Notes: generated by a model from the sequence alone, not told the origin. 64,000 nucleotides of DNA from Certhia americana (GCA_018697195.1 CM031859.1:61114190-61178189), one strand, 5' to 3'; positions 34,531-45,779 are shown, numbered from the stretch's first letter. Program-made: numbers and translations.

Positions 34531-34940
34531 TGTCTGATCATTCTCCAGCTATTCATGAAATCTTCCCTTTGAGCTACTTTATCCTCAACTGGTTAATTCC
34601 AATGGTAAAATTTAAGTTGTGCTACCGGCCAGCAGAATGGTCCTTCTTGTTTCCCGTACTGTCCCTTTATTGTGACAAGGCATTTCACTCATATATGTAG
34701 GACAATAGCACTGATTCTTTTTCCACCTAGTCGCAAGACAATCTGCCTGCTTTCCATGTTTCACAGACTAATTCCAAGAAGGAGAAGGTCTGTTCATCTT
34801 ATAGTATGACTTATTTTCGAAGGCATTGAAAACAGCTACTGGTCTCTGGTCCATACAGATTTTGCTGGATATACAAAGAAAGGCTGCAAAGAAAACAGTT
34901 CTAATCTGTGCAATGCATGTGAGATCATCATACTCAGTTT
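34531..34940. other. Anonymous non-coding spacer
   Basis: Nothing recognised between the GC-richer patch and the A/C-rich tract. Confidence 0.45.
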
Positions 34941-35040
34941 AAAAAAAAAAAAAAAGCAAACGTAAACCCCCCAAAGCAACATCAATAATGACAACAAACA
35001 ACGACCCCCCAAAACACAAAACAAAACAAACAAAACATCC
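34941..35040 (+). repeat. Poly(A) run of 15 plus A/C-rich tract
   Basis: Fifteen A are followed by AAACGTAAA, two runs of six C (CCCCCC at about 34967 and 35005) and (CAAAA)n-type words. Only a few G are present. It is the same compositional class as the tracts at 36.9, 45.2 and 63.9 kb. Confidence 0.85.
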
Positions 35041-35799
35041 CAATTGCTGAGGTTAACTAGCAATGAAAATGTTGAGAAACACAAATAAAAGGACAGAAAT
35101 TATTCACTTATTCAGTAAATCAGAGGTGCTATTGTGTCAGATTTATGCAGCCCTACAGTTTGTTTCAGAAATAGTATCTTTAAGATGTGCTTAGCTTTCT
35201 AATCACCAATTTAATCGTTCAAGAGGAAAGAGAGATCACACATTACTCTAAATTTCAGGGTCACAGGAGAAAGACAGATCTTAATTTGCAGGAGCTTTGG
35301 TATGCAAGTAGCAGAAGGCATTTCATACTACCTCCGAACATATTAAGTGTTTTCAGAAGCTTGGTGAAGAAGGAGTTATCAGAATTTTTTAAAACAAATT
35401 CTCTTACAGGATAATACTGTGGTAGCACAGGAGATGGAGAACTATGGCTGCAGCTTCAAGAACAATCTGCAGTCACATTAATTGCAAAAATGATCATAAT
35501 GTTGCCATCTGTTTCAGTGGAACCCATTAACAATTTGTGGTACTTTGAATATGTAAGCCTCTTTGTACTCCTGTAAAGTTACTGCAGCAAAACTCAGTTG
35601 TTTCACAAAAATGAGTTCAACTTTAGCAGCCACAGCTTAACGGATATTTCTCCTACTCCCACTTCCTCCCCTGCCCCTTTTTTTTTTAATCCTTTTAAAA
35701 TTCATTGCAGTTGTATAATGTATTAGGACATTAAGTCTTCCAATTGCCTCTCACTATTAAGAGACTCATTTACTGTCTCCATTATGACATAACAGACCT
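35041..35799. other. Anonymous non-coding spacer
   Basis: No gene or named repeat. A frame of 75 codons at 35187-35414 is unrecognised. Confidence 0.45.
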
Positions 35800-36110
35800 T
35801 TTTATTCCTTCCATATGAAGCCGCTGGTAATGTTTACCTCTAAGATATCTAACTTAAGTGCTCTGAAATACTCCATGGAAGATTGACTCTCATGCTTGCT
35901 GTCACTAAGAGGGAATAATTTGGAGAGAACAACTTTCCTACTTAGATGCCGCATGTAAGTGCTTAAAGTTAGGCCACGTCAAGCTGCATAATAAGAGTGT
36001 AAGATTAAAAGGTGACACAGAAAAGAGATTTAAACATTAGTGCTGCCCTGCCAATAGAGGGAAATTTAGAAATCCTGTTACATACTTTACAATTCTAACA
36101 AGTATCAATG
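35800..36110. promoter_or_regulatory. Candidate conserved non-coding block
   Basis: A complex, repeat-free stretch keeping isolated CpGs (in GAAGCCGCTGG near 35819, GATGCCGCATG near 35947 and GGCCACGTCAAG near 35974) in CpG-poor surroundings. The last contains CACGTCA, an E-box/CRE-like word. There is no coding signal. Constraint is inferred from texture alone. Confidence 0.22.
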
Positions 36111-36888
36111 CAGAAAAACAACATTCTATTGTCTGAATCTCCAGAGTTAATACTCTCTTGTCAAATTTGCATTAGGATATTATCACGCACTGAACTACAG
36201 ATACACTTATCCCAACTGTTTATCTAGGAGATGACTATTTATTTTCAGAATGTAAAAGAAATGCAAATTAGGATGATGGAAATATTAACTTTTTTACCTT
36301 TTTTTTTCTCTGAAGTATAAGGTGTCCCATCTTATTCCTCAACACTTTCTGAAGACACTGGAAAAAAGATCTACAGTTAGATGCTTAGCATCACTCCTTT
36401 CATGGTATTTTGATGCTGAAACATATATTTCAACTGGATACAGAATGTATTTTTATCAGTTTAGTTCTGTGAAATTCGAAATATAGGACCTGAGCATCAA
36501 CTTTTTTTGGGTTTCATTTTGCTTGTGCTTGGCTCAGTAGAAACGTTATTTTTACCTTTCCAAATCAGTCTCTTCCTACTCATTCCTCCTAAACTGATGT
36601 ATGAACCACAGAGTTATGAGTTCTTCATCTGCAAATTCTGCTTTGAGAAAACTTGTTGGAAAGGAGGGCAATGGGAATTGAGGAAAGAAGAAAATGGTAT
36701 TTAAGAACTCAGGCTAGCACAGATTTCTTCTGCTCTTAAGTTGTGCATTTAAATATGATTATTTCCATTTAGAAACAAAACCCTTTTATTCTGCCACTTC
36801 CTCAGAACCCTCCAGAATAGATAGGAATTAGCTAAACATCTCCAAAATAATTTGAAATTCAAAGAAGTGAAATAATTATGCTTGGGGG
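36111..36888. other. Anonymous non-coding spacer
   Basis: Unremarkable AT-rich DNA. The frame at 36507-36704 (65 codons) is unrecognised. Confidence 0.45.
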
Positions 36889-36977
36889 AAAAACAAACAA
36901 ACAAACCAAACCAAAAAAACCCCTAAAAACCCAAATACAACAAAAAACCCCAAACACAAAACACCACACCAAACCCT
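36889..36977 (+). repeat. 89-base G-free A/C tract
   Basis: The plus strand has no G for about 89 bases. It is built from (CAAA)n, then ACCAAACC, AACCCC and ACACC words. The complementary strand therefore has several GGG/GGGG runs separated by T-rich loops, giving weak G-quadruplex potential. Confidence 0.9.
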
Positions 36978-37079
36978 AAGAATGATAATTAAGAGTCTGA
37001 AGTACAAAAGGGTAATGCACTGTCCTCTTCCCCAGTAGGGAAGTTCATTAGCAGTGGAATTGTGTCATTTGCCCATCTG

Positions 37080-37960
37080 TTCATAATTGCATTCACCACA
37101 GGAATTAAGCGACGGAAGTGACGTTACCCGGGCTCAGCACAGGCGGCTCAGTGCATTGCATGAACCTTCATCTCCACATGGGCACCTGCTCCAGCTCCAG
37201 CTCCAGCTCCAGCTCCAGCTCCTCTCCAGTTTTCTCCATGGCTCAGTGAGCCCAGATGATTTACACCCATTGCCTGAGCAGGGCTGGCGTGGATCATAAC
37301 TCTGAGATGGGGGACAGAAGGTAAATTTAAAAGAGGTGACTCAGGTTCTGGGTAGGACTAAGGCCATGCTGAGAGGGAAATCGCCCTTCCACTGGTTGGA
37401 GGCAACTCGTGTGTGTGTCCCAAACACTGGGTGCTTAGCAGCTGCTGTCATATCAATGAGCGATTGAAACAGGCCCTCATTAGATTTGCGCTGAGCTTAT
37501 TGCTTGTGCCAGTCTCATTATTATTGGTGACTAAACTGGCAGATTGTCAGGATGCCTCATGGCGAGATGAGCTTTTGCAGCTCTTTGTTTGTAGTTATTA
37601 TAAACAATGAAGTGAAAGCAATCCCCTGGGCATAGTCATGTCTCAGATGTTTTTTGCAAGCAGCAATCAGCTTGCAGAAGCAGCAATGGTAAACAACTTC
37701 TTATTTTAAGAAGCGATATTAATTAAAGCACGAGGCATGGTTCTGAAAGAGAACTTGTTAATTATTTAATGTCACCTGCACTATCAAGCCCACCAGTTGG
37801 AAATTGTTTCGTTTTGCCTCAGATGGGCTCTGCCTGTCATCTGAACCAGTGGAAAATAATGTGTGGTGCCAAGTGCCAAAAAAATAGTCAGGGTACATCT
37901 GGGAGTCATATCACATTTTAATGTACAATCCAGGTTTATTACTTCAAAAGAATTCTGAAA
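37080..37960. promoter_or_regulatory. Best candidate conserved enhancer in the window
   Basis: This segment differs from its flanks. CpGs persist in otherwise AT-rich sequence (AAGCGACGGAAGTGACG, ATGAGCGATTG, TTTGCGCTG, ATGGCGAGATG, AAGCGATATT, GCACGAGGC). It has no transposon or long simple repeat apart from one hexamer array, and plausible factor motifs are clustered. These are a SOX-like pair in opposite orientations (CTTTGTT 37583-37589, AACAATG 37603-37609), three CAGATG/CATCTG E-boxes (37644-37649, 37820-37825, 37838-37843) and two homeodomain-type sites (TTAATTAA 37719-37726, TTAATTA 37758-37764). There is no coding frame of note. The texture and motif mix are typical of deeply conserved developmental enhancers near SOX, neuronal bHLH and homeodomain targets. 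Conservation itself is not visible here, and the target gene is unknown. Confidence 0.42.
37188..37223. repeat. (GCTCCA)n hexamer array
   Basis: Five perfect GCTCCA units plus a sixth ending in T. The plus-strand frame through it (37087-37299) reads Leu-Gln repeats and is an artefact. It sits at the left edge of the candidate enhancer and is probably polymorphic. Confidence 0.92.
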
Positions 37961-39809
37961 GTAAATAGTATGGCATATTGCACAGTCTTTCTAAATGCTA
38001 AACTTAATTATGAACATTACATTCCTCATTAGAATAAGGAGAATATTAAGTGTGCTTAAACTATAGATATTCATGGTTATTGAAATGCCTGGCCATCTAC
38101 TGATATCACTGCATACCAGTAGATTGTTTAGAAACTCTGCCCAGCTGTTAAATCAAGTAGTGTAAATCAAAGGTTTGACATCTGCTAGAACACACACACA
38201 TTAAGGAGAATTCTTTTTTTACTGTTATCAAAATTTCTGCTTCCATTCCTGCAACGCAAGAAAAGGCGTTCTGCTTTTCTTGAAGACCTGCAGGTGTGAC
38301 TAGAGAAAGCAGAATATGAGCTGGAATCACTGGGTCTGAAACTGCTCAGAGGTGGGCATGAGCCTTCTGACTTTGCTTCAGGAGAAATGGTAGGGCCACT
38401 GAGAACCACCAGGACTCATTTGGGTGCTAAGCTCAGCACAGGCAGATCATTGGTACCAATCAAAGGTATTTCTAGTTTAAATTGAGAGATAAAACTACAA
38501 AACATGAGTTCTTGTCATGAAAATATTCTTGTTAAGTGCTGAAAAAGTGAACATGAGTTTCAAATATGGAAAAAGTGAAAAAGTGTCATCTTTTTTTATA
38601 TCAATAAAAATTTAGACTTCTTTCAAATGAGTACCAATCAGAGACATTTTTTTTTTTAAATTGGCATAGGCTGTGCTGTTGCATCTCAGAGAACAGTATC
38701 TTATATTATGTCCATTCCTAGCACTATGTAGGAATATTGTGTATATTGTGTATGAATATGTAAATAGAAATTCATGTGAGAAAGGACCTGGCAGAACAGG
38801 CTTGCATGATTAAGAATCATCCTTAAGCTGACTTCAAACCATTAAACTGCAATGGCAAAGCTAGTGCTTTAAGGGTCATCAATATTTGCTGGAAAATTTG
38901 ACTGAATTGCCACCTCAGTCTTCTTGGTACACATATCTAAATTCTGGCCTGCAACAAACATCAATATAATAGAAGGCAAAAGTTCAGGTTTTCAACTCCT
39001 GTGCAGAGGGTACAAAACTCTGATAAAAAGTTTAAAAATTTATATTAAAATAACCAGTGTTCTGAGGATATTTTTTGACAGCAGACTCAAACAAAACAAA
39101 ATCATAGGAGAAAAATAGACAAGCATAACAAAATTAAAGTCATCAACAGCTGCAGTAAAAAGGAATGGAAATTAGGGAGCAAGCATGCAAGAAAAGACAA
39201 GAACATTGATTCACTGCTTGCTGATTTGGAAAGCAGGATTGTATTTCTTTGCCTGCATACACTGTGCAAGGAAAACCTTGAAGCCTTGAGGACACAGTTT
39301 TAACCAAAGTATCTGCAGTATTAATGAATTGCAATTCTGATAAACTGTAAGATCCATCAAAGACTGAGAAGAATACACAGCTTACCAGGGAGGTTAATTA
39401 ATTATCTGATAGTTAGAGATAGGACAACAGGAGATCTATATACCAAGTTGATCTAACCTAAAAGTTGACAGGGCGTAGCAGGAAGGATGTTAGCCCCAGG
39501 ATGGAGTATATACCAAGGACAAGCAATCAACGTAGTTAGATCTGGCACTCCCTCAGAGCTAATAGTAAACTAAACCTTCTTAAAATGGAGAACAAAGGCA
39601 TTTAAAAGTATGATTTCAAATGAACCTGATTGTGGACTGTTTGTTCCTTTAAGAAATTGTTATGATTTGTGAGAACAAAATGCTGCAGTAAGTTACAATT
39701 CTATTATCACCTTGCAACACACTAAATTGATTGCACAATAATGTTTCTATTTTTTCTCCACTCTCTCAGCCATACTCAAAGGTGTTTTAACAGTCAATAA
39801 AGCAACAAC
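37961..39809. other. Anonymous non-coding spacer
   Basis: No recognised repeat or gene. Overlapping minus-strand frames at 38148-38409 are short and have no domain. Confidence 0.5.
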
Positions 39810-39825
39810 AGCAGCAGCTGCTGCT
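39810..39825. repeat. Perfect 16-bp CAG/CTG palindrome
   Basis: AGCAGCAGCTGCTGCT is its own reverse complement, with a central CAGCTG E-box. The CAG-then-CTG arrangement may be a chance meeting of short triplet runs. Confidence 0.9.
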
Positions 39826-40068
39826 AGACAACATTTTTGAATGGGATTAATTTCACTTTCAGTGGAAAACAAGAGCATATTTCTGCCAGGATTAAGGGTC
39901 TGGAAAACTAGCAACTTTAGTACAGACACATTTTCTTTTTTCCAGAGGAAAAGAGTTGGGGTCAGTAGAAAGTGGGTTGTAGAAAGTGTTTTTTTCAAGT
40001 GCCTGTTTCAATAGTAACATGAATTCCACTTTGAGCAACATCCAGCCTGAGCTAAAAAAAAGAAGTAG
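39826..40068. other. Short spacer
   Basis: No element recognised. The minus-strand frames here (39747-40107) are low-complexity translations of T-rich DNA. Confidence 0.4.
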
Positions 40069-40093
40069 ACAAAACAAACAAACAAACAAAAAA
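40069..40093 (+). repeat. (CAAA)n short array
   Basis: About five CAAA units followed by a run of A. Same compositional class as the other A/C-rich tracts. Confidence 0.85.
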
Positions 40094-42527
40094 TGCCAAA
40101 CTATCAAATTTGATCTTCTACAAGAAAGCCAAATTTACTGCTTATTTTTGTAATCGTTCCTGAACAAACGCATACTCTGTCAGAGAACATGAATTTGTTC
40201 AAAGACAGTCAGACTAGGTCATGAAACCAATTTTTATTTCAGAAGCAGAAGTTATTTTTCCTACAGTTTAAAAGCAAAAGAGATTCAGCTATCTAAAAAT
40301 CTGTCAGAAGAGAAGTTCCTTCTTTGTTTGCCCAAAGACTCCACATCTCAGACTCTATGTGGTAAAGTAATGTGTGTTAACAGTTTAAGTTTTCATTTAG
40401 GAAAATATTTTTTTGTCATTCATAAGCAGTGGATATACATAGAATATTGTTTTAAGAATTGCTAAAAGAATTAAATTATTGGAGATGTTCAAAAGTATGG
40501 TATGTTTTCTTTCAGTGAAAGATATACTTCTGGTGAAACTTGATTTGAAGGAATAAATGAGTTGTAATATGCATCTGAAAGGATGACTCAAGATTACAGA
40601 CTTTTATTACCCTGTCAACTTCTGCTGGCATCTACCCTCCTTTGCGTTCCAAAGATGGACAGCCAGGATGCACTGCCCAACCACTCACAGAAGTGCCAGC
40701 TGCTGAGTGAGATATTCCTGAGACAAACCGATGACTCCCTTAGGTGAAAAATAAAGGAAAGGCAGCATTCTAGGCATTGAGCAGTAGGGAGGCTTACATA
40801 ATATTATGATTACGGCTCCAAATGGCCTTAACACAGCCCTAAAATGCAGAACATCTCTTTTGCTAACTTGCTGTTTCCACAATATTCAAGACACTAAGCA
40901 CTTTTACTGTAAGAAAGTATAGACTTTCTTCTTTCATATTAACAGATAATGGCCATAACATTGCAAATGTTTTCCATTTCAAGGCAAGAGAAGTTCTGAC
41001 AATATTTTTGTTATTGCAATTGGTCAATTATTCAGCAGCATAGGAATGCATCTGTTGCTTTGCTACTTGTACATCTTTAAAGTGGAAAACGATTTAATGA
41101 ACAAATACTTTGCAACTCAGGAAATAATAATAACAATTTTCCATTTTCACTGAGCAAATCTACAAATGTCAATGTATTGAACAGGAAACAAAACAATAAA
41201 ACCAGAAATGTTATAAAATGAACAAAAAATTGCTAAGGAAGTATGAGATAACAATAGTGACCATCTACTACCTAAATCATCACATGCCTTTCCTAAACAC
41301 TGAATTTGGTACCCTTGTGGTTCCTCCAAAGGACTTTATGTTTTCACAAGTGCGATAATTATTGTCTGTGTTTAAGACCATTGATTTAAAAAGCAATTTA
41401 AAAATGGAGAAAGTTTCACTGCTGAGATGTCACAAAGGGTTTCTTTTGCAATGAAAACTTTCTGGCAAAACATACAAAAAGGGGGAAAAACCCCAACCTA
41501 TAAAATTTAGCATTGTATCTCTGCTTTTCCCTGTCAAGTGACTAACCTGTCAGCTCCCCACAGAGACAGACTTGAAATTGGAAGTAAGATCTAGGAACAT
41601 TTTAGAGATACACCTTTGTACTGAGTTGCCTTGATCATCAATAATCAGGATCATGCTTGTGTTTTTAGTTTTGGTTTGTTGGTTTGCTTTTATTTATTTT
41701 GTCTCCAGCTGTGTCTCCAGGTGGTGTCCTTTCTGCCAACAGTGTGGAGATACCTTGAAGATCCTCCAGTTGTGGGGTTTCTTCCACTTTTACTTCTAGT
41801 CATTTTTGCTTCTGTTACATATTTTTTACATTTTTCAGCTTCAGTGGCACCATGGTTACTTCAGAGGAAAAGCTCCTGATTTTTAAAGGACATTTAGAGA
41901 TTTCAGCACCTAGTTGACATAGGAACTAAGATCAGTCAACCCAGGCGCTGAGGTTTCAGTTTTTCATGCTTCCAAGCAAGAATGTAAAGTGAAATTCTCA
42001 GGAAATTTATATGGAATTTCATTGGATATGAAACAGTTAAACACTAATGTAGCAGGTAAAATAATATCTAAACCTGAGCTGCCATTTTTATCATAACTCC
42101 TTTGAAGTTCCAATCAGACTAGAATGCCACTTTTTGTCTATGCTGTTGGTAAGGAACTTTTTTTCACTTTATTGTCATTGCAGCCTTGCATGACAGCTGA
42201 CTTGTTGTTCATATAGTTCCTGACTCTCTTGTCCTGGACAAGGCAACAATACCTGAGGCAACATGTGTATGCTCTTTATGCCATGTAGGCCATGGGCTGT
42301 TTACCTGTTTATAATGACATATTGTTTTATCACTGGCTTATGCAGGACTTTCCAGAACATTCTTTGGTAATGATCTGAGCTCTGATGGCCCATATGGAAT
42401 TTCTGTTGTCAGAGGTCCATGCGATATGGAATCTCACTTTTTGAAATTACTTTTTCTTTTAACTGTGCTAAGGCCTGCTCAGTTGTAAATGCATAGATGT
42501 GGATAGCTACATCTTCTGCAGCAGTAG
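40094..42527. other. Anonymous non-coding spacer
   Basis: No gene recognised. A T/G-rich patch at about 41661-41701 (TTTTGGTTTGTTGGTTTG-type) is another minus-strand example of the A/C-rich class. The frame at 41631-41879 runs through it and is hydrophobic only because of T-rich codons. Confidence 0.5.
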
Positions 42528-42670
42528 TCACAGAGTCAGATATCAGAATATTCTGAGTTATAAGGGACACACAGTTATCATCAAGTCCAGCTCTTAAGTG
42601 AATGGCCCTTGTGGGGATCAAACCCTCAACCTTGGGTTATCAGCACATCTCCTCAGCCACTTCTGCTGTT
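42528..42670 (-). mobile_element. tRNA-Ile-derived SINE with CR1-like tail (TguSINE1-like)
   Basis: Read on the minus strand, the element starts with a decayed tRNA. It has an A-box-like GTGGCTGAG (42652-42660), an anticodon loop CTGATAA with anticodon GAT (42639-42641, isoleucine), then CCAAGGT, a B-box GGGTTTGATCCCC (42613-42625) and an acceptor-stem-like GGGCCA (42603-42608). It continues into a CR1-like 3' tail (GAGCTGGACTTGATGATAAC, then CTTATAACTCAGAATATTCT) and ends in a degraded TCTGTGACT-type repeat. A tRNA-Ile head with a CR1 tail is the known architecture of TguSINE1 of passerines, mobilised by CR1 reverse transcriptase. A few head bases are missing and the boxes are mutated, so this copy is inactive. 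The minus-strand frame at 42409-42621 overlaps it and is not a gene. Confidence 0.85.
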
Positions 42671-45176
42671 CATTATTTTTTCTGCTGAACAGAAAAAAAT
42701 GTGTATGAGACAGCCTTTACGAGAAGGATAGTTTAGTCCTCCACCTCATCAATCTTCACTCTAAATATCCACATTCTAAAGCAGCATGGAAAGGAGAGTT
42801 GCAGTAGTTAACCATTACCATATTATTTGTTTCACCTTTTCTATCAGTCTGTTTCTTCAGTTCTGGCTCTGCTTGCCTGTTATTTGGCAGTCAGTTGTCT
42901 GAATTCTCCCCAAGTGTACTGTGGCCCATTTTCTGAAGACAGCATACCTTTAATTTCCTCATCACATCCCTTGCCAAACTGTCTTCCCACGAATAAAAGT
43001 AGAAACTAATTGTGATTATCCTATTGCTACAGCAAACAGACCTGATTCAAACACTGCTGTGAGTTCACCATGTCTTTTGCACACTTAACATTTGTGTAGA
43101 GTGCACACAATCATAAAATATTATTTTCCATACTTGTTTCTTACAACCTGACAGCCCAAATCATCAGCTTCTTCTTAGAAGAGAGCATCTAGTCATCTCG
43201 CCAAACCATATTGGACCACTTTTTTTTGAAACAGAAAGGGACTGTCACATGCCAATAGAGTCCTCTTCTAATTCTTAGAAAATAGCAATGTTGCACACTG
43301 AAAGGTGTGCTCAGCTAAGTGTGTCTGCTTTCAGCAGCAGATTTTCAGAAAATTTCTTCCATTTTTAAACCACAGCACTAGAATGTCAGTATATTTTGGA
43401 GATATGAAGATGAACATAAAAATGGTTTATGCAACAAGACATTTTTCAAAGGGTTCTTTGTACCTGTTGAACTTCATATGCACCTTGCAACCAAAGGAAT
43501 AGTTACAAAATTCCACACCATAAAACCCAAAACCTTTTCTAAGCTAAGTATTACAGCCTGGTTGTAACTCCTCAGTTGCCTGTATTCCACCTTAGGATCT
43601 AGTCTCAAACATTCATCTAGGATTTATTATAAAATACCATCTTTGTATTCTTGATCCTGGACTAAGTCTTCTTTGGCTTTAGTCAGATGCTATGAAAGAA
43701 GAAATAAATTTGGGGAGTTGTCCTCTGTTAAAACTTGTTTCTGCAGCTTGTGTTTCATTACTAGCCTTCTCAAAACTAGCTGTTTGAATAGTAGATTCAC
43801 ATATACACAATCTCTCTTGTCAGCTGAAAGCACTCGTCCCTTCTATGTGTGCTAATTTTAAAAGGTGGGGTTTGTGTGGGTTACTAGGGAATTTTTCTGC
43901 ATAAGCTGCTTCAGGACAATTGGGTGGGAGTGCTAATTTAACATCAATGTCCCCATTAAAAGTCCTTACTCAGAATAGAGGGGCCTGCAGTTCATGTTCT
44001 CCTTCTGTAACACATTATTGTCAAAGGTTCCTATTTTGTTCCTAATTGGTGTGCTTCAAACTCTAAAGATAATTTATCACTTTTTAAATCTCACCCCAAT
44101 ATTTAGTCTTAGATTTTCATTGTAAAACATTTTGTTAAATGTTTTTTAAATCTAAAAGGATTATTAGTATTGGTAGGATCGCATTGTAGCTTTCTCTGAA
44201 ACTCAACTCAAATAAAATATTTCAACTATATATATGAAACTATTGCAGAGTTGTAAATATGACCAAGGAAAACTCATCTCCTCAAGACTGTTGTCTGTTT
44301 GGCTTATGGAAGATTTTTTTCCTTCAATGCAGACATAAAAATTTCATGTGCAAATGATGCAGCAACATAATTTTCACAGAAGATAATACCATTTTCAACT
44401 TCATATATACTACTGCTAGTAAATACCATTCTGAGTTCTTAGGGTGGATTTTTGCCCTTGAGTCTGAGAATGTTCTTTGTTCTTGCTACAAAGCATTTTC
44501 CTGTGGTTAAATACATTTTTGTGGCTTAATCTTCCTTTGGGATAAAGTTTTGAAAATAAATAGGAATATTTTGTCTCATTCCAGAGTTATAGGTTAGTGG
44601 TAGATTACTCAGTTCAATAGTTTAAACAACTGTTTTGTCATTTATTTCTCATCTTAAAATCAAATTGTTTAATAATAATTAAAAAAAAAAAACCTTCCTG
44701 CTTTAAATCAAAGTACTTATAACAGATTTGTCAATTACAGTGTTTCTGGTGTCATTAACTGTCCTACCTTTTCAGTGATCATTTATAAAACAGAATTAAA
44801 TCTTTGCTTCAATTTTTTCAAGCTTATAGTTTATGTTGAGGTCTGAAATCCTTGTATGAGTCTAGATACATAAACCTGACCCACAAGCACTCAAGCTACA
44901 CCTGTTCACCCTCACCTGTAAGCACTCTCTTGTCTTCTGATGTTTGTATCTTCAGCCTACCCACTAGCAGCATATTGTATTTAATATGCAAAGTGATACA
45001 GGCAGACTTCAGGAAGTAGCATAGCGGGAATAAGGAGAGTGTAAACTCACCAACATAAGCACTGCCTTTCCAGTTTTCAGCATACACATTTTAATTTGTT
45101 CTTTCAATTCTTCCGAATATTCTATCTATAACTCTTTCCCCCAAGTTCTTTCAGATATGAAGATCTTCCTAGAGAT
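42671..45176. other. Anonymous non-coding spacer
   Basis: Nothing recognised. A 12-A run lies near 44681-44692. All frames are at most 65 codons and unrecognised. Confidence 0.5.
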
Positions 45177-45281
45177 GTTGGGGGGTTTTTTTGGCTTTGG
45201 TGGGTGTTCTTGTTTTGTTTGTTTGCTTTTGTTTGGTTTTGGGTTTTGTGTTGTCATTGTTTTTGTGTGTTGCTTTTTTTT
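45177..45281 (-). repeat. G/T-rich tract (A/C-rich class, minus strand)
   Basis: About 105 bases of G and T with almost no A or C: GGGGGG(T)n, then TTTGGTGGG, (GTTT)n, GGTTTTGGG and GTGTTG words. The frame at 45157-45474 (105 codons) starts as Gly/Phe/Cys repeats from this tract and is an artefact. Confidence 0.88.
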
Positions 45282-45779
45282 AAAGGGAATAACAGTGAAA
45301 AAATACATGAGATCTCACAAGGTCTGGCATAAACATATGCCAGTTCCCTTAAAAGAAGGTATACAGTACTTGGGAGTGAGGAACAACTGGAACAAAAATA
45401 AGAATTCTATAAATAAATGTTTCATTTTTCTAGGAGAAAGTACCAATCTTAAAATGTCCCCATATCTCCAGTAGACCTTGGTTCATCGTTTGAGTAATGG
45501 AGCATTCTGTGAAACATTCCATTGTTTTGGTCACTTAGAGATCAGCTAAAGCTATTTTACAATAGAATGAAGTATTAAGTCATGAGACTGATGAATATAA
45601 TGGTGACATACTTACTGAGAAGTCACAACATACCAAGCTGCTAATACATAATAATAACACCTTCATTAGGGATCATCAGTTCTATACAGTACTTCACAGT
45701 ATTAACGTTTCCATCCTGTGATAGGAGAATAAATAATTTCTATTGTATTGCAAATACAAGTTTGTTGACTGCAAATCAC
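45282..45779. other. Anonymous non-coding spacer
   Basis: No gene or named repeat seen. Confidence 0.45.

Noticed and set aside
37087..37299. ORF with a Leu-Gln repeat
   Set aside because: Product of the GCTCCA hexamer array. No start context or homology.
42409..42621. 70-codon minus-strand ORF
   Set aside because: It overlaps the tRNA-derived SINE and its flank and has no protein family signature.
42603..42668. A functional tRNA-Ile gene
   Set aside because: The A box and 5' acceptor half are degraded and the sequence continues into a CR1 tail, so it is a SINE head.
45157..45474. 105-codon Gly/Phe/Cys-rich ORF
   Set aside because: Its first third is a translation of the G/T simple tract, and the remainder is unrecognised.
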